Positions 35,303 through 45,196 of a DNA stretch of 64,000 bases are shown in pieces. Source of the DNA: an uncultured Roseobacter sp. Lineage in GTDB: Bacteria > Pseudomonadota > Alphaproteobacteria > Rhodobacterales > Rhodobacteraceae. Location: assembly GCF_947492555.1 (NCBI RefSeq), contig NZ_CANLNE010000003.1:1-64000 (forward strand), in the 5' to 3' direction. The position numbers were made by a program, and so were the translations under genes. Below the pieces are notes generated by a model. The model was not told where the DNA came from, ran no database searches, and was given only the letters and a program-made list of their open reading frames with translations. Numbering within the stretch: the stretch's first letter is position 1; the number at the start of each line of letters is the position of its first letter.

Positions 35303-35950
35303 ATGTCCAAATTTGCGTTTTCTCTTGCGACCGCGACGCTGATCGCGGGTTCCGCCTCCGCCGCTACCTTTGATGTCTTTACTGATCGCGCTCTTTTTGA
35401 GGCGGCCCTGACTGGTCCGGTCACCCTTGAGACATTTGATGCGATAACCGAAGACGTCTCGTTTGCGGGCGGGTCAGCGACCGTAGGGGGGCTGACCATC
35501 ATTGCCGATGATGATGGCTCCTTTGGGAACAGCATTATCGATGCGCCCCCCGTGCAATCCGAGATTGACGGAAACGGCACCACGGCACTGAACATTTTCA
35601 CCTCTTCGGTGTTCGATGCGGCGATTGAGTTTGCATCGCCTATTCTGGCTGTTGGTGCGGATTTTTTCAACTTCAACGATGGGCAGCTGCGCACGGAAAT
35701 CAATATTCTCGGCGAGACTTTCACACCGGACATCACGGCTGCAGGCAGTTTGAACTTCTTTGGTGTTATCTCAGATACGCCCTTCACCCGAGTTGATTTC
35801 GAAGGGGTCAACAATGATGTTTTCGGGATAGATAATGTGACATCTGCACAGGCAACGGATGTCCCAACCGTTGTGCCGCTGCCGGCGTCGCTGCCGTTCC
35901 TGGTACTGGGTGTTGTCGGGTTTGGACTCTTGCGCAGACGCAAATCCTGA
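35303..35950 (+). CDS. VPLPA-CTERM sorted exported protein
   Basis: A 215-aa secreted protein with a Sec signal peptide (FAFSLATATLIAGSASAA) and a C-terminal sorting tail: VVPLPASLPFLVLGVVGFG followed by LLRRRKS. The middle is an acidic beta-rich domain with only one or two Lys and no recognised catalytic motif. Such proteins are processed by an exosortase-type system and are often linked to exopolysaccharide; no exosortase lies in this window. CAGGAGT precedes the ATG and a terminator follows. Confidence 0.82.
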   Translation: MSKFAFSLATATLIAGSASAATFDVFTDRALFEAALTGPVTLETFDAITEDVSFAGGSATVGGLTIIADDDGSFGNSIIDAPPVQSEIDGNGTTALNIFTSSVFDAAIEFASPILAVGADFFNFNDGQLRTEINILGETFTPDITAAGSLNFFGVISDTPFTRVDFEGVNNDVFGIDNVTSAQATDVPTVVPLPASLPFLVLGVVGFGLLRRRKS

Positions 35951-35970
35951 CAATGTGGGTAATGATGCGA

Positions 35971-36000
35971 AAGCTCCCGGCCTGAACGTCGGGGGCTTTT
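35971..36000 (+). terminator. Terminator after the VPLPA-CTERM gene
   Basis: AAGCTCCCGGC pairs with GTCGGGGGCTT around a CTGAAC loop (two imperfect pairs) and ends in TTTT. It lies 20 bp after the stop and before the convergent importer gene. Confidence 0.7.
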
Positions 36001-36018
36001 GTTTCTGCGGAAGCCGGA

Positions 36019-37656
36019 TCAGTTCCCTGCGCTCTCCATCTTGCGATGGGCAAGCACGTCTTCCAGCCACCCCAATTTCATTTCCGGAACAGAACTCAGC
36101 AAGAGATCGGTGTAGTCGTCAAAAGGCGGGCTAAGCACTTGCGATTTAGGCCCGTAGCGCACCACAGAGCCCTGATACATTACCGCGATACTATCGGCGA
36201 TGGCGCGCACGGTTGCGAGATCGTGTGTGATGAAGAGGTAAGCCACGTCTTCGATTTTCTGTAGTTCCAGCAATAGCTTGAGGATGCCGTCGGCCACCAG
36301 CGGGTCGAGCGCGGAGGTGACCTCGTCGCAGATGATCATCTTGGGTTTGGCGGCGAGTGCACGGGCGATGCAGACGCGCTGTTTTTGGCCACCGGAGAGT
36401 TCGGCCGGGTAGCGGTCCTGGAAGCCCTCGCCCAGTTCGATCTCGTCGAGCAACTCCTGGATGCGGCGTTGCTTTTCCGCGCCCTTGAGACCGAAGTAGA
36501 ATTCCAGCGGGCGGCCGATGATGGTGCCCACGGTCTGGCGCGGGTTCATTGCGGTGTCGGCCATCTGGTAGATCATCTGCAGCTCGCGCAGGTCTTCGAG
36601 AGGGCGGGTGGCTAGGTCGGGTGTGAGAGGACGCCCATCGAAGGTGATGGAGCCTTGGCTTGGCGGCAGGAGCCCGGTGATAACGCGGGCGAGGGTGGAT
36701 TTTCCGGAGCCGGATTCGCCCACCACCGCGAGGGTCTGGCCGGGGTGCAGCTCGACGTTGATGTCTTTCAGAACGTCGAAGTTGGTGCCGCTGTAGCGCG
36801 CGGTGATATTTTCGACCTTGAGGACCGGTGTGGCGGTGGGCTTCTTTTCCTCGTGGGTGATTGAGCGCACGGAGACCAGCGCCTTGGTGTAGTCTTCCTG
36901 CGGGTCATTGATGATCTGGTCGGTGGTGCCGTATTCGACCATGGCGCCCTGCTGCAGCACCATGATGTGGTCGGAGACCTGGGCCACGACGGCGAGGTCG
37001 TGGGTGATGTAGAGGGCGGCGACCCCGGTGTCGCGGATCGCCTCCTTGATCGCGGCGAGCACGTCAATCTGGGTGGTGACGTCGAGGGCGGTTGTGGGCT
37101 CGTCAAAGACCACGAGATCAGGCTCGGGGCAGAGGGCGAGCGCGGTCATGCAGCGTTGCAACTGGCCACCGGAGACCTGGTGGGGGTAGCGCGCGCCGAT
37201 ATTCTCGGGATCGGGCAGGCCAAGCTTTCGGAAGAGCTCCACCGCGCGGGCCTCGGCCTCGGCCTTGGAGAATTTGTTCTGGAAGATGGCCGCTTCGGTG
37301 ACCTGCTCCATGATCTGTTTGGCGGGGTTGAAGGAGGCGGCGGCGGATTGGCTGACGTAGGTGACTTCGGCGCCGCGCAGGCGGCGCACATCGCGTAGAC
37401 CGGATTGCAGGATGTCACGGCCGTTGACCTCGACTGTGCCGCCGGTGATTTCCACGCCGCCGCGCCCGTAGGCCATGGAGGCAAGGCCGATGGTGGATTT
37501 GCCAGCGCCGGATTCACCGATGAGGCCGAGGACCTTGCCCGGTTCCAGATCGAAGTCGACACCATGTACGATTTCGATGTCGCGGGATTTTTCGCCGGGC
37601 GGGTAGATCGTGGCGCCGATCTTGAGGCCGCGGACTTTCAGGAGGGGGTCTGTCAT
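36019..37656 (-). CDS. Dpp/Opp-type ABC importer, fused double ATPase
   Basis: A 545-aa protein carrying two complete nucleotide-binding domains, equivalent to DppD and DppF in one chain. The first has GESGAGKST, SGGQLQR and VVFDEPTTALD; the second has GESGSGKST, LSGGQKQR and IICDEVTSALD (Val where most have Pro or Ala). ATG 37656 is chosen because the open frame upstream runs into GC-rich spacer. It powers the two downstream-listed permeases. Gene order on the minus strand is binding protein, DppB, DppC, ATPase. Confidence 0.9.
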   Translation of the reverse strand: MTDPLLKVRGLKIGATIYPPGEKSRDIEIVHGVDFDLEPGKVLGLIGESGAGKSTIGLASMAYGRGGVEITGGTVEVNGRDILQSGLRDVRRLRGAEVTYVSQSAAASFNPAKQIMEQVTEAAIFQNKFSKAEAEARAVELFRKLGLPDPENIGARYPHQVSGGQLQRCMTALALCPEPDLVVFDEPTTALDVTTQIDVLAAIKEAIRDTGVAALYITHDLAVVAQVSDHIMVLQQGAMVEYGTTDQIINDPQEDYTKALVSVRSITHEEKKPTATPVLKVENITARYSGTNFDVLKDINVELHPGQTLAVVGESGSGKSTLARVITGLLPPSQGSITFDGRPLTPDLATRPLEDLRELQMIYQMADTAMNPRQTVGTIIGRPLEFYFGLKGAEKQRRIQELLDEIELGEGFQDRYPAELSGGQKQRVCIARALAAKPKMIICDEVTSALDPLVADGILKLLLELQKIEDVAYLFITHDLATVRAIADSIAVMYQGSVVRYGPKSQVLSPPFDDYTDLLLSSVPEMKLGWLEDVLAHRKMESAGN

Positions 37657-37807
37657 GGTCTGTCCTGTGATGTGTCGGCGGCTGGTCTGTTTGGCTGCGC
37701 CAAAGGCGCCCGCCCGCCGACCCTTTGGCCAGTAATGTGGCGACGGCCCCTCTCGCACAGTGCTGCGCACTGCACTGCCGGGCGTCGTTTGCGGGCAAGC
37801 GACGCGA

Positions 37808-38620
37808 TCATCCGCGGCCTCCTTTCAGCGAGGTTGTACGGTTGAGGACCCAGTCGGCCACGAGGTTGATCGAGATGCAGAGCACCGCGATGGCATAGGC
37901 GGGGTAGAGGGCGGCGGAGATGCCGTAGTTGATGCCTTCCTTGTTCTCTTTCACGATGCCGCCCCAGTCCGCTTGCGGCGGCTGTACGCCGAGGCCGAGG
38001 AAGCTGAGCGTGGAGACGAAGAGCACGGCGAAGATGAAGCGCAGGCCCATTTCGGCCACCAGCGGCGAGAGCGCGTTGGGCAGGGTTTCGCGGAAGATGA
38101 TCCAGCCGATTTTTTCGCCGCGGAGCCGCGCGGCCTCGACGTAGTCCATCACCGTGATGTCGACGGCCACGGCGCGGGCGAGGCGATAGACGCGGGTTGA
38201 GTCCAGCAGGCCCATGAGCACGATCAGGATGGTGATGGTGGTGGGCATCACCGAGAGCACGACAAGCGCGAAGATGAGGGTGGGGATCGACATGATCAGG
38301 TCGACGAAGCGGCTGATGCTCTGGTCGATCCAGCCGCCGGAGACGGCGGCGAAGAAGCCCAGCACGGAGCCGATCACGAAGCTGAGGATCGTTGCCGCGG
38401 TGGCGATGAAGATGGTGGTTTGACCGCCGTAGATCATGCGGCTGAGCAGATCGCGCCCGATACTGTCAGTGCCTAGCAGGAATTGGTCGGAAGGGGGCTC
38501 CCAGACATCGCCCACCACTTCGGCCATGCCGTATGGGGCGATCAGCGGGGCGAAAATTGCCAGTGCAAAGAAGAGGCCCGTGAAGAAGAGGCCGATGAGG
38601 GCGGCGAGGGGGATTCTCAT
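37808..38620 (-). CDS. Dpp/Opp-type ABC importer permease (DppC-like)
   Basis: A 270-aa permease with about six membrane helices and the EAA-type loop EAARLRGEKIGWIIFRETLPNA that contacts the ATPase. The N-terminal MRIPLAALIGLFFTGLFF and the early LLGTDSIGRDLLSR segment are typical of the DppC branch. It is separated from both neighbours by unusually long, GC-rich spacers of about 150-175 bp. Confidence 0.9.
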   Translation of the reverse strand: MRIPLAALIGLFFTGLFFALAIFAPLIAPYGMAEVVGDVWEPPSDQFLLGTDSIGRDLLSRMIYGGQTTIFIATAATILSFVIGSVLGFFAAVSGGWIDQSISRFVDLIMSIPTLIFALVVLSVMPTTITILIVLMGLLDSTRVYRLARAVAVDITVMDYVEAARLRGEKIGWIIFRETLPNALSPLVAEMGLRFIFAVLFVSTLSFLGLGVQPPQADWGGIVKENKEGINYGISAALYPAYAIAVLCISINLVADWVLNRTTSLKGGRG

Positions 38621-38795
38621 GTCAGCGGCTTTCGGGGATGGCTGGATGGTGTTGTCGCGCTGGCGCGCAAGGCGCCGCGCCCGCTGGCTTGTGGTCGGTG
38701 CACTATCTGCGGCGGGGCATCAGCCTCCGCAAGTCTGTTTTGCAAACCCGCTCTGTCAGCGCGGAATGACCAGGTAAAATCGGAGACTTGTCTAG

Positions 38796-39815
38796 TCATT
38801 TCGGATGCCTCAATCTTGGATTGGCCAGGATCGAGACGATATCGGCGATCAGGTTTAGCCCGATATACACAGCAGCAAAGATCAGCCCGCAGGCCTGCAC
38901 CACCGGTACGTCACGTTTGCTCACGTGGTCGACCAGGTACTGCCCCATGCCGGGGTATGCGAAGACGACCTCAACAACTACGACGCCCACCACCAGATAG
39001 GCGAGGTTCAGCATCACCACGTTCACGATGGGGGCGATGGCGTTGGGAAATGCGTGTTTACGGATGATTTTGAGCATGCCGAGGCCCTTGAGTTCGGCGG
39101 TTTCGATGTAGGCTGATTGCATCACGTTCAGGATGGCGGCGCGGGTCATACGCATCATGTGCGCCAGCACCACCAGTGTCAGCACCATGATCGGCAGGGT
39201 GATGGACTTGATCTTTTCTATCAGCGTCATGCTGTCGTTCATCAACGCAACGGAGGAAAACCGCAGGTTCGACAGCAGCCAGGACTGCAGGCCATCGGGT
39301 AGGAATTCCATGCCGCCGATCAGAAGCGGCAACTGGATCGATAAAAAGAAAATCAGGAGGTAGCCGATCATGAACTCGGGGATGGAGATGGTCGTCAGGG
39401 TGATTGCGGAGATCAGCTTGTCGGGCCAACGATCCTTGTAGCGCACCGCTAGCAGCCCCAGCGTGATCGCCAGCGGGACGGCGATGAGCGCGGCCCAGAA
39501 GGCGAGGAACAGCGTGTTGCCCAAACGGGTGCTGAGGCTTTCGGCGATGTCACGGCCATTGGTGAGCGCTGTGCCCAGATCGCCTTGCAGCACGCCCCCC
39601 AGCCAGCTGAAGTACCGGGTGATCGCGGGTTGATCCACGCCCAGTTCGGCGCGCAGATTGGCGAGCGCCTCAGGCGTTGCGGATTGGCCGAGGATGGATT
39701 GCGCCACGTCGCCGGGCAGGATCGCCGTGCCAACAAAGATCAGAATCGAAGCGGCGAAGAGCAGCAGGAGGCCCAACGCGAGGCGTTGGGCAACCAGTTT
39801 CAGGATCGGGTGCAT
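38796..39815 (-). CDS. Dpp/Opp-type ABC importer permease (DppB-like)
   Basis: A 339-aa permease with the DppB layout: first helix LGLLLLFAASILIF, the GLDQPAITRY-like segment LGVDQPAITRYFSWLGGVLQGDLG, and the cytoplasmic EAA-like loop YIETAELKGLGMLKIIRKHAF. It forms a heterodimer with the DppC-like protein. It starts 16 bp after the binding-protein stop. Confidence 0.9.
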   Translation of the reverse strand: MHPILKLVAQRLALGLLLLFAASILIFVGTAILPGDVAQSILGQSATPEALANLRAELGVDQPAITRYFSWLGGVLQGDLGTALTNGRDIAESLSTRLGNTLFLAFWAALIAVPLAITLGLLAVRYKDRWPDKLISAITLTTISIPEFMIGYLLIFFLSIQLPLLIGGMEFLPDGLQSWLLSNLRFSSVALMNDSMTLIEKIKSITLPIMVLTLVVLAHMMRMTRAAILNVMQSAYIETAELKGLGMLKIIRKHAFPNAIAPIVNVVMLNLAYLVVGVVVVEVVFAYPGMGQYLVDHVSKRDVPVVQACGLIFAAVYIGLNLIADIVSILANPRLRHPK

Positions 39816-39831
39816 CTGCCGGACCTACGCG

Positions 39832-41427
39832 TTACGCGTCTGTCAGCCAGCATTTGATCGGGGCCTTGTTGTTCATCAGTGGGCCGTTCGGATCATCCAC
39901 CCAGCCGCCGACATTGGCGGCGATCGCACCGACAAAATCGTTGAACATCGGCAGGATCAGGCCGCCTTCGTCGCGCAGCATGACCGCCATCTTGGAGTAG
40001 ATCTCCTTGCGCTTGACCTCATCGATCTCGGCGCGCGCGGCCAGCAGCATCTCGTCGAACTCGGGCCGCTTGAAGCGGGTGTCGTTCCAGTCCGCGGTGG
40101 AGAGATAGGCGGTGGAATACATCTGGTCTTGCACTGGGCGTCCGCCCCAGTAGGAGGCGCAGAAGGGCTGGACGTTCCAGACCTCGGACCAATATCCATC
40201 GTTGGGCTCGCGCTTGATTTCCAGCGGGATGCCCGCGGCCTGCGCGGATTGCTGGAAGAGCGCCGCGGCATCGACCGCACCCGGGAAAGCGCCATCGGCT
40301 GTGCGCAAGATGATCGGCGATCCATCATGGCCGGATTTCTTGTAATGCTCCGCCGCCTTGGCCAGATCATGGGCGCGCTGCGCGATCGAGGTGTCAAAGA
40401 GTGGATAGCCGGCGTTGATCGGGAAGTCGTTGCCGATCGAGCCATAGCCGCGCAGGATCTTGTCGACCATCTCCTGCCGGTTGATCGCGTATTTCAGCGC
40501 AAGGCGCAGTTCGTTGTTGTCGAAGGGGGCGGTGTCCACATGCATGATGAACACATAGTGGCCGCGCCCGGCGGTGGATTTCACGCTGAGGTTCGGCGCG
40601 CGGTCCAGCAGGCTCGCGACCTTGGGGTCGACCCGGTTGATCATGTGCACCTGGCCCGATTGCAGCGCCGCCGTCCGCGCGGTGGCGTCATTCAGCACCA
40701 GCTGTTCGGAGAATTCGGCAAAGCCGCGGTTCTCGGCGTCCCAGTAATCCTCGCGACGCTTGAAGCCGTGGCGCACGCCGGGTTCGTCGAATTCGATGGT
40801 GTAAGGGCCGGTGCCGATACCTGCGCCGGGATCGTCCATGCCGCCGCCGGGCTGGATCATCAGGTGGTAATCGGCCATCAGGTAGGGCAGGTCGGCGTTG
40901 CCGGTGCTGAGGTTCACGATGAAGTTGTCGCCATCGACCTTCATGTCTTCGATGCCGCGCATGATGCCGAGCGCGCCGGACTGGCTGTCCTCATTTGAGT
41001 GGCGCTGCATGGTCATCAGCACGTCTTCGGGTGTCATGTCCTTGCCGTTGGAGAAGGGCACGCCCTTGCGGATCTTGAACACCCACTGCTTGGCATCGGC
41101 GGAGCCTTCGACGCTTTCGGCCATGCGGTATTCGATATTGCCGTCCGCGCCCACGTCGACCAGCGTCTCGCCCCAGTGGCGCAGGTTGTAGAGCGGTACC
41201 TCGGAGGCGGTGAGGGCGGGGTCTTGTGTATTCGTGCTTTCGCCACCCGAGGCGCCGAGCTTGAGCGTGCCGCCGCGTACAGGGCCTGCAGCCTTGGCCG
41301 CACTTGCCAGCATCGAGTTTGCCACAGCGGCGGTGACGCCGAGGGCCGCGGCCCGGCCGACGAATTCGCGGCGGGTCATCAGGCCCTTGGTCACTTTTTC
41401 ACTGAGGTGTTTGAGTTGATCGGTCAT
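39832..41427 (-). CDS. ABC importer solute-binding protein (family 5), Tat-exported
   Basis: A 531-aa periplasmic binding protein of the DppA/OppA family with a twin-arginine signal (TRREFVGRAAALGVTAAVA, ending near SAAKAAG). The mature part has the SBP family 5 pattern, for example GVPFSNGKDMTPEDV and ALKYAINRQEMVDKILRGYG. ATG 41427 has GGGAGA upstream. It would capture peptides or related compounds for the importer; the hydrolase gene just upstream suggests an ester- or amide-linked substrate. Confidence 0.9.
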   Translation of the reverse strand: MTDQLKHLSEKVTKGLMTRREFVGRAAALGVTAAVANSMLASAAKAAGPVRGGTLKLGASGGESTNTQDPALTASEVPLYNLRHWGETLVDVGADGNIEYRMAESVEGSADAKQWVFKIRKGVPFSNGKDMTPEDVLMTMQRHSNEDSQSGALGIMRGIEDMKVDGDNFIVNLSTGNADLPYLMADYHLMIQPGGGMDDPGAGIGTGPYTIEFDEPGVRHGFKRREDYWDAENRGFAEFSEQLVLNDATARTAALQSGQVHMINRVDPKVASLLDRAPNLSVKSTAGRGHYVFIMHVDTAPFDNNELRLALKYAINRQEMVDKILRGYGSIGNDFPINAGYPLFDTSIAQRAHDLAKAAEHYKKSGHDGSPIILRTADGAFPGAVDAAALFQQSAQAAGIPLEIKREPNDGYWSEVWNVQPFCASYWGGRPVQDQMYSTAYLSTADWNDTRFKRPEFDEMLLAARAEIDEVKRKEIYSKMAVMLRDEGGLILPMFNDFVGAIAANVGGWVDDPNGPLMNNKAPIKCWLTDA

Positions 41428-41545
41428 GTGGGTCTCCCGGTTGGAATCGTGCGTCTGAAGCGCATCTTTGTTCTGGTGATGCGTAAGGCTTGCGCATTTC
41501 GGGGCCTGTCGCAAGGTCTTTTGATCACATTCTGTAACGCCAGAT

Positions 41546-43537
41546 TCACAGGTGATCGCGCTCGATTCTGTCGGAATGGTCGCGTTCGTAGATTAAGACG
41601 TCGTTTTCATAGGCTTCCAGCCGCGCGGTGAGGTGGAAATGCGTTGCATCTGCCCACATCCGGCAGCGGGTTTCAGTGCGCAGGCGGACGTCGTCCCGCT
41701 CCAATTCATCGGTCCAGTGACACGCACCGGTTGCGGAAAGCGGATCATCCGGGTGGATCGCCCATTCCTCACGCGCGACAGAGCCATTGATCAGCCCGTG
41801 GTCGCTGTCGCGGATCTTGCCGAAATCGTCTTCGATGCGCAGGGTGACAACCCCGCTGGCCATATCGACCTCGCGGGTGCGGGTGTTACTGGCATCGCGC
41901 AGGGTCTCGGTTTGCCAAGGGTCCGCAGCCGTGGGCGGCGGAAAGCTGACCTCGTCCTGGCGCGCTGTACGGCGCACGGGCAGGTGCAGGCTTCCGCCCA
42001 GCAGGGTGACGGTGGCGGCTTTCGGCGCGGGCCACAGCAGCGGCCAGTAGCTGGTGGAGACCGCGAGGCGCAGGCGGTGCCCTTTGGGCAGGCGGTAGGC
42101 GATGGTGTCGAGCCAGAGTTCGACCGGCACGGGCGCGTTAATGGGCATCGGCACCGGCTCCTCGGCGTCCTCGCGATGGCTGAGGTTCAGCACGCCGTAG
42201 GTTATGCGGGTGGAGGACCCGTCGGGATGCACGTCGCAGAGGCGCACCGCGATTCGCGCCTGCGCCTGATCCGAGGAGAGCTGCAGTCGCACCTTGGGCG
42301 CGCCAAAGATATCGGTGTCATGGTCTGCGGCCGCCGTGTCGAAACAGGCTGACATCGCATCATCGCCGCGCTGGTCGCCGGGCATCTCCGGGCCAAGCCA
42401 GATGGCGCAATACTCTCCGGCCTCCGCCCCGCAGTCCTGTGGTGAGTTGACCGGCACCGAAATCGGGCCGCGCCCGTCCGACAGCCCGTGTTTGGACAGG
42501 TACAGCGTGCGGTGCGGGATATGGCTGATTGCGCCATCGGCTTCGGCCACCCAGCGCCCTGGGCGCTCTGTGTACCAGCGCGCGGGCGGAACGGAGTCCA
42601 TCAGGTAGGCGCGATAGTCGGGATCATCCGGCACGCCGGTGTCGATGCCCTTGAGCCAGTGATCCCACCACCGCAGCGCCTCCTGCAAAAAACCGATGCG
42701 CGGTTCCGGCACGGCGAAATGCGGGTATTTGTGCACCCAGGGGCCGACGATCCCCTTGGCCCCCGGCAGCGCCTGCACCAGTTGCGGCACGGCGTTTTTA
42801 TACGCATCCCCCCAGCCGCCAATGGCCAGCACCTTGGCCTTGATCGCGCTGTAGTCCTCGATCACCGACCCGTGCCGCCAATACGCATCCCGGCGCTGGT
42901 GGCGCAACCAGACGGAGGGCAGGAAGGGCTCGTTTTCAAGGCGTTGCAACCAGAGCTCGCGCCAGTTTTCCCGCAAGGCCGGGTCGGGCGCGCGGGAGGA
43001 ATAGGACCACATGGTTGCCCCCCAGCCGAGGTTCTCATTCAGCAGACAGCCGCCCTTGTAGTGGATGTCATCGGCAAAGCGGTCGACGGTGGAGCAGAGC
43101 GTGATGACGGCTTTCAGCGGCTCCGGCGCCAAGGCCGCCACTTGCAACCCGTTGAACCCGCCCCAGCTGATTCCCATCATGCCGACGGTGCCGGAACACC
43201 AGGGCTCCGCCGCCAGCATTTCGATCACCTCCACAGCGTCAGAGAGCTCCTGAGGCGTGTACTCATCCGCCATCACACCTTCGCTATCGCCATTGCCGCG
43301 CATGTCGACGCGCACGCAGGCGTAGCCCCGCGCGGCAAACCACGGGTGTGTCAGCGCGTCACGGGCGCAGGTGCCGTCGCGCTTGCGATAGGGCAGGTAT
43401 TCCAGGATCACCGGCACCGGATCATCACCTGCATCCACTGGGCGCCAGACCCGGGCAGACAGGCGGCATCCATCGCCGAGGGTGAGGCCGAAATCCGGCA
43501 CTTCTTCGATGTCGCGGAGGGTGTTATCGAGCGTCAT
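41546..43537 (-). CDS. CocE/NonD family hydrolase
   Basis: A 663-aa alpha/beta hydrolase of the X-Pro dipeptidyl-peptidase S15/cocaine esterase family. The nucleophile is S124 in MGISWGG, the N-terminal block YLPYRKRDG and oxyanion region RVDMRGNGDSEG are typical, and the C-terminal jelly-roll domain has LRLAVSTSYWPLLWP. ATG 43537 is preferred over an upstream TTG frame. No signal peptide is seen, so it acts in the cytoplasm, probably on a compound brought in by the importer encoded just downstream. Confidence 0.88.
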   Translation of the reverse strand: MTLDNTLRDIEEVPDFGLTLGDGCRLSARVWRPVDAGDDPVPVILEYLPYRKRDGTCARDALTHPWFAARGYACVRVDMRGNGDSEGVMADEYTPQELSDAVEVIEMLAAEPWCSGTVGMMGISWGGFNGLQVAALAPEPLKAVITLCSTVDRFADDIHYKGGCLLNENLGWGATMWSYSSRAPDPALRENWRELWLQRLENEPFLPSVWLRHQRRDAYWRHGSVIEDYSAIKAKVLAIGGWGDAYKNAVPQLVQALPGAKGIVGPWVHKYPHFAVPEPRIGFLQEALRWWDHWLKGIDTGVPDDPDYRAYLMDSVPPARWYTERPGRWVAEADGAISHIPHRTLYLSKHGLSDGRGPISVPVNSPQDCGAEAGEYCAIWLGPEMPGDQRGDDAMSACFDTAAADHDTDIFGAPKVRLQLSSDQAQARIAVRLCDVHPDGSSTRITYGVLNLSHREDAEEPVPMPINAPVPVELWLDTIAYRLPKGHRLRLAVSTSYWPLLWPAPKAATVTLLGGSLHLPVRRTARQDEVSFPPPTAADPWQTETLRDASNTRTREVDMASGVVTLRIEDDFGKIRDSDHGLINGSVAREEWAIHPDDPLSATGACHWTDELERDDVRLRTETRCRMWADATHFHLTARLEAYENDVLIYERDHSDRIERDHL

Positions 43538-43612
43538 GCGCAGACGGTTGCCCTGACGGCGAAAGTTGTCAAGCGGCAGCAACCCCGGATATATGCCGGA
43601 ACTTCTGGATTG

Positions 43613-43641
43613 GCAGGTAGGGTGGGCTTTCAGGCCACCTT
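43613..43641 (+). repeat. 29-nt hairpin repeat, copy 1
   Basis: A 29-nt element containing GGTGGGC-TTTCA-GGCCACC, which folds to a short stem. An identical copy lies at 53654-53682. It sits between the glycerate kinase and CocE genes. Confidence 0.75.
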
Positions 43642-43652
43642 TTCTGCGATGC

Positions 43653-44753
43653 TCATGATTTCCGCGCGATCACCAGATCCATCACATTGGTGCCCGTGGG
43701 CCCGGTTTTCAGCAAAGCGCCGCGCGCTTGCAACCATGCACCAGCATCCGCGCGATCCAGCGCCTCCTGCCCGGAGGCCTCCCAGGTTGCACCGTCGATG
43801 ATGGCCCCAGCCGCATCCGTGGGCCCATCCGTGCCATCTGTGCCCGCTACCAGGATTTGCAGACCGCTGACGCCCGCAATTTCCCGCGCCAGCAGGAGGG
43901 CCAGCGCCTGGTTGCGCCCGCCCTGACCGGGGTCGGGGGGCAGAACGACCGTGGGTTCACCGCCAAAAAGGTGTATCCCCGGTTCCGCGTCTTTCAGAGC
44001 GGCGGCAATCCGCCGCGCAACTACGTTCACGTCAGCATAGAGCGTTTCTTCATCGTGCCCCACGGCCAGCCCCGCATCGCTGGCCGTCTGGCGCACAGCG
44101 GCGCGGGCGATGGCATTGCTCGCCACGATGCGCGCCTCAAAGGTAAACGCAGACTCGACGGGGGCTGCGCCGATGCCGGAGCCGATCACCTGCAGGCTGT
44201 CGCCCTCCACGTCGGAAATCGCCAGTGTGGTCACACGTGCACCGCCGAATGCGCCCAGCAGTTTACCACCCTTGACCCGGCTGGTTTTTGTCCGCGCCGC
44301 GTTCATCGCGTGGATATCAGCGCCCGAGGCCAGCATCTGCTGCGCGCGGCTTTTCAGATCATCCAGGCTCAACCCACCCGCCGGAGCTTCAGCCAGCGCG
44401 GAGGCCCCGCCTGAGACCAGCAGCATCAGGTGGCTGCCTGCAGCCATATTCTGCACGGCCTCCAGGACCCGCGTGCCTGCGCTGATGCTGTTTTCATCAA
44501 GCACGGGATGCGCTGCTTCGATAACCTCCGCCGCCGCGGGGGCACCGTCTGCATGGTGGTACTTCGTCACGATCAACAGGGGCGTTTCAGGAAAGAGCAC
44601 ATGCGCGGCACGAGCCATTGCGGTCGCGGCCTTGCCCACGGCGATGATCCTATCCGGTGCCGCAACAGGCTTTGTCGCAAGGCTGGCCGTGACGGAGTTG
44701 TCACCGCGCACGGCAGCCACCCCGGCATCAAAGAGCGTTCGAAGGTCAGTCAT
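43653..44753 (-). CDS. Glycerate 2-kinase (MOFRL family)
   Basis: A 366-aa protein of the GckA/TtuD group that phosphorylates D-glycerate to 2-phosphoglycerate (older annotations call it hydroxypyruvate reductase). Motifs are [31 protein letters not shown] and the C-terminal MOFRL block [20 protein letters not shown]. It overlaps dtd by ATGA and closes the long minus-strand operon. It may serve one-carbon or glycolate metabolism. Confidence 0.88.
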   Translation of the reverse strand: MTDLRTLFDAGVAAVRGDNSVTASLATKPVAAPDRIIAVGKAATAMARAAHVLFPETPLLIVTKYHHADGAPAAAEVIEAAHPVLDENSISAGTRVLEAVQNMAAGSHLMLLVSGGASALAEAPAGGLSLDDLKSRAQQMLASGADIHAMNAARTKTSRVKGGKLLGAFGGARVTTLAISDVEGDSLQVIGSGIGAAPVESAFTFEARIVASNAIARAAVRQTASDAGLAVGHDEETLYADVNVVARRIAAALKDAEPGIHLFGGEPTVVLPPDPGQGGRNQALALLLAREIAGVSGLQILVAGTDGTDGPTDAAGAIIDGATWEASGQEALDRADAGAWLQARGALLKTGPTGTNVMDLVIARKS

Positions 44754-45196
44754 GGTGTATCGGTATCCAGCCAGAGGGTCACGGGGCCGTCATTGGTCAA
44801 TTGCACCTGCATCTCGGCTCCGAAACGGCCGGTTTCGGTGGCAATGCCAAGCCCCTTCAATGTGTCAGCGAAATGCAGATAGAGCGCCTCGGCGACATCC
44901 GGTTTGGCCGCGCCGGAAAAGCCGGGGCGGTTGCCCCGCGAGGTATCCGCCGCCAAGGTGAACTGGCTGACAACCAGCGCACCGCCGCCGGTCTGCGTAA
45001 GGCTGAGGTTCATCTTGCCCGCCTCATCTCTGAAAATCCGCAATTTCGAGATCTTGGTGGCGAGGGCGGTGGCGACTTCTTCATCATCGCCTGGCATGGC
45101 ACAGACGAGAATCAGCAGGCCGGGCCCTGTGCGTCCGACCACGGCACTCTCCACCGTGACCTGTGCATCCCGTACCCGTTGAACAAGCGCTCTCAT
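44750..45196 (-). CDS. dtd: D-aminoacyl-tRNA deacylase
   Basis: A 148-aa DTD with the chirality-proof-reading motifs [21 protein letters not shown] and, near the C-terminus, [11 protein letters not shown] (the NxGPVT motif). It removes D-amino acids from mischarged tRNA. ATG 45196 overlaps the nitroreductase stop by ATGA. Confidence 0.93.
   Translation of the reverse strand: MRALVQRVRDAQVTVESAVVGRTGPGLLILVCAMPGDDEEVATALATKISKLRIFRDEAGKMNLSLTQTGGGALVVSQFTLAADTSRGNRPGFSGAAKPDVAEALYLHFADTLKGLGIATETGRFGAEMQVQLTNDGPVTLWLDTDTP

Noticed and set aside
39658-40998. 446-aa plus-strand frame opposite the binding protein
   Set aside because: Antisense shadow of the Dpp-type binding protein, whose domain pattern is clear.
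42488-43801. 437-aa plus-strand frame opposite CocE
   Set aside because: Antisense shadow of the CocE-like hydrolase.
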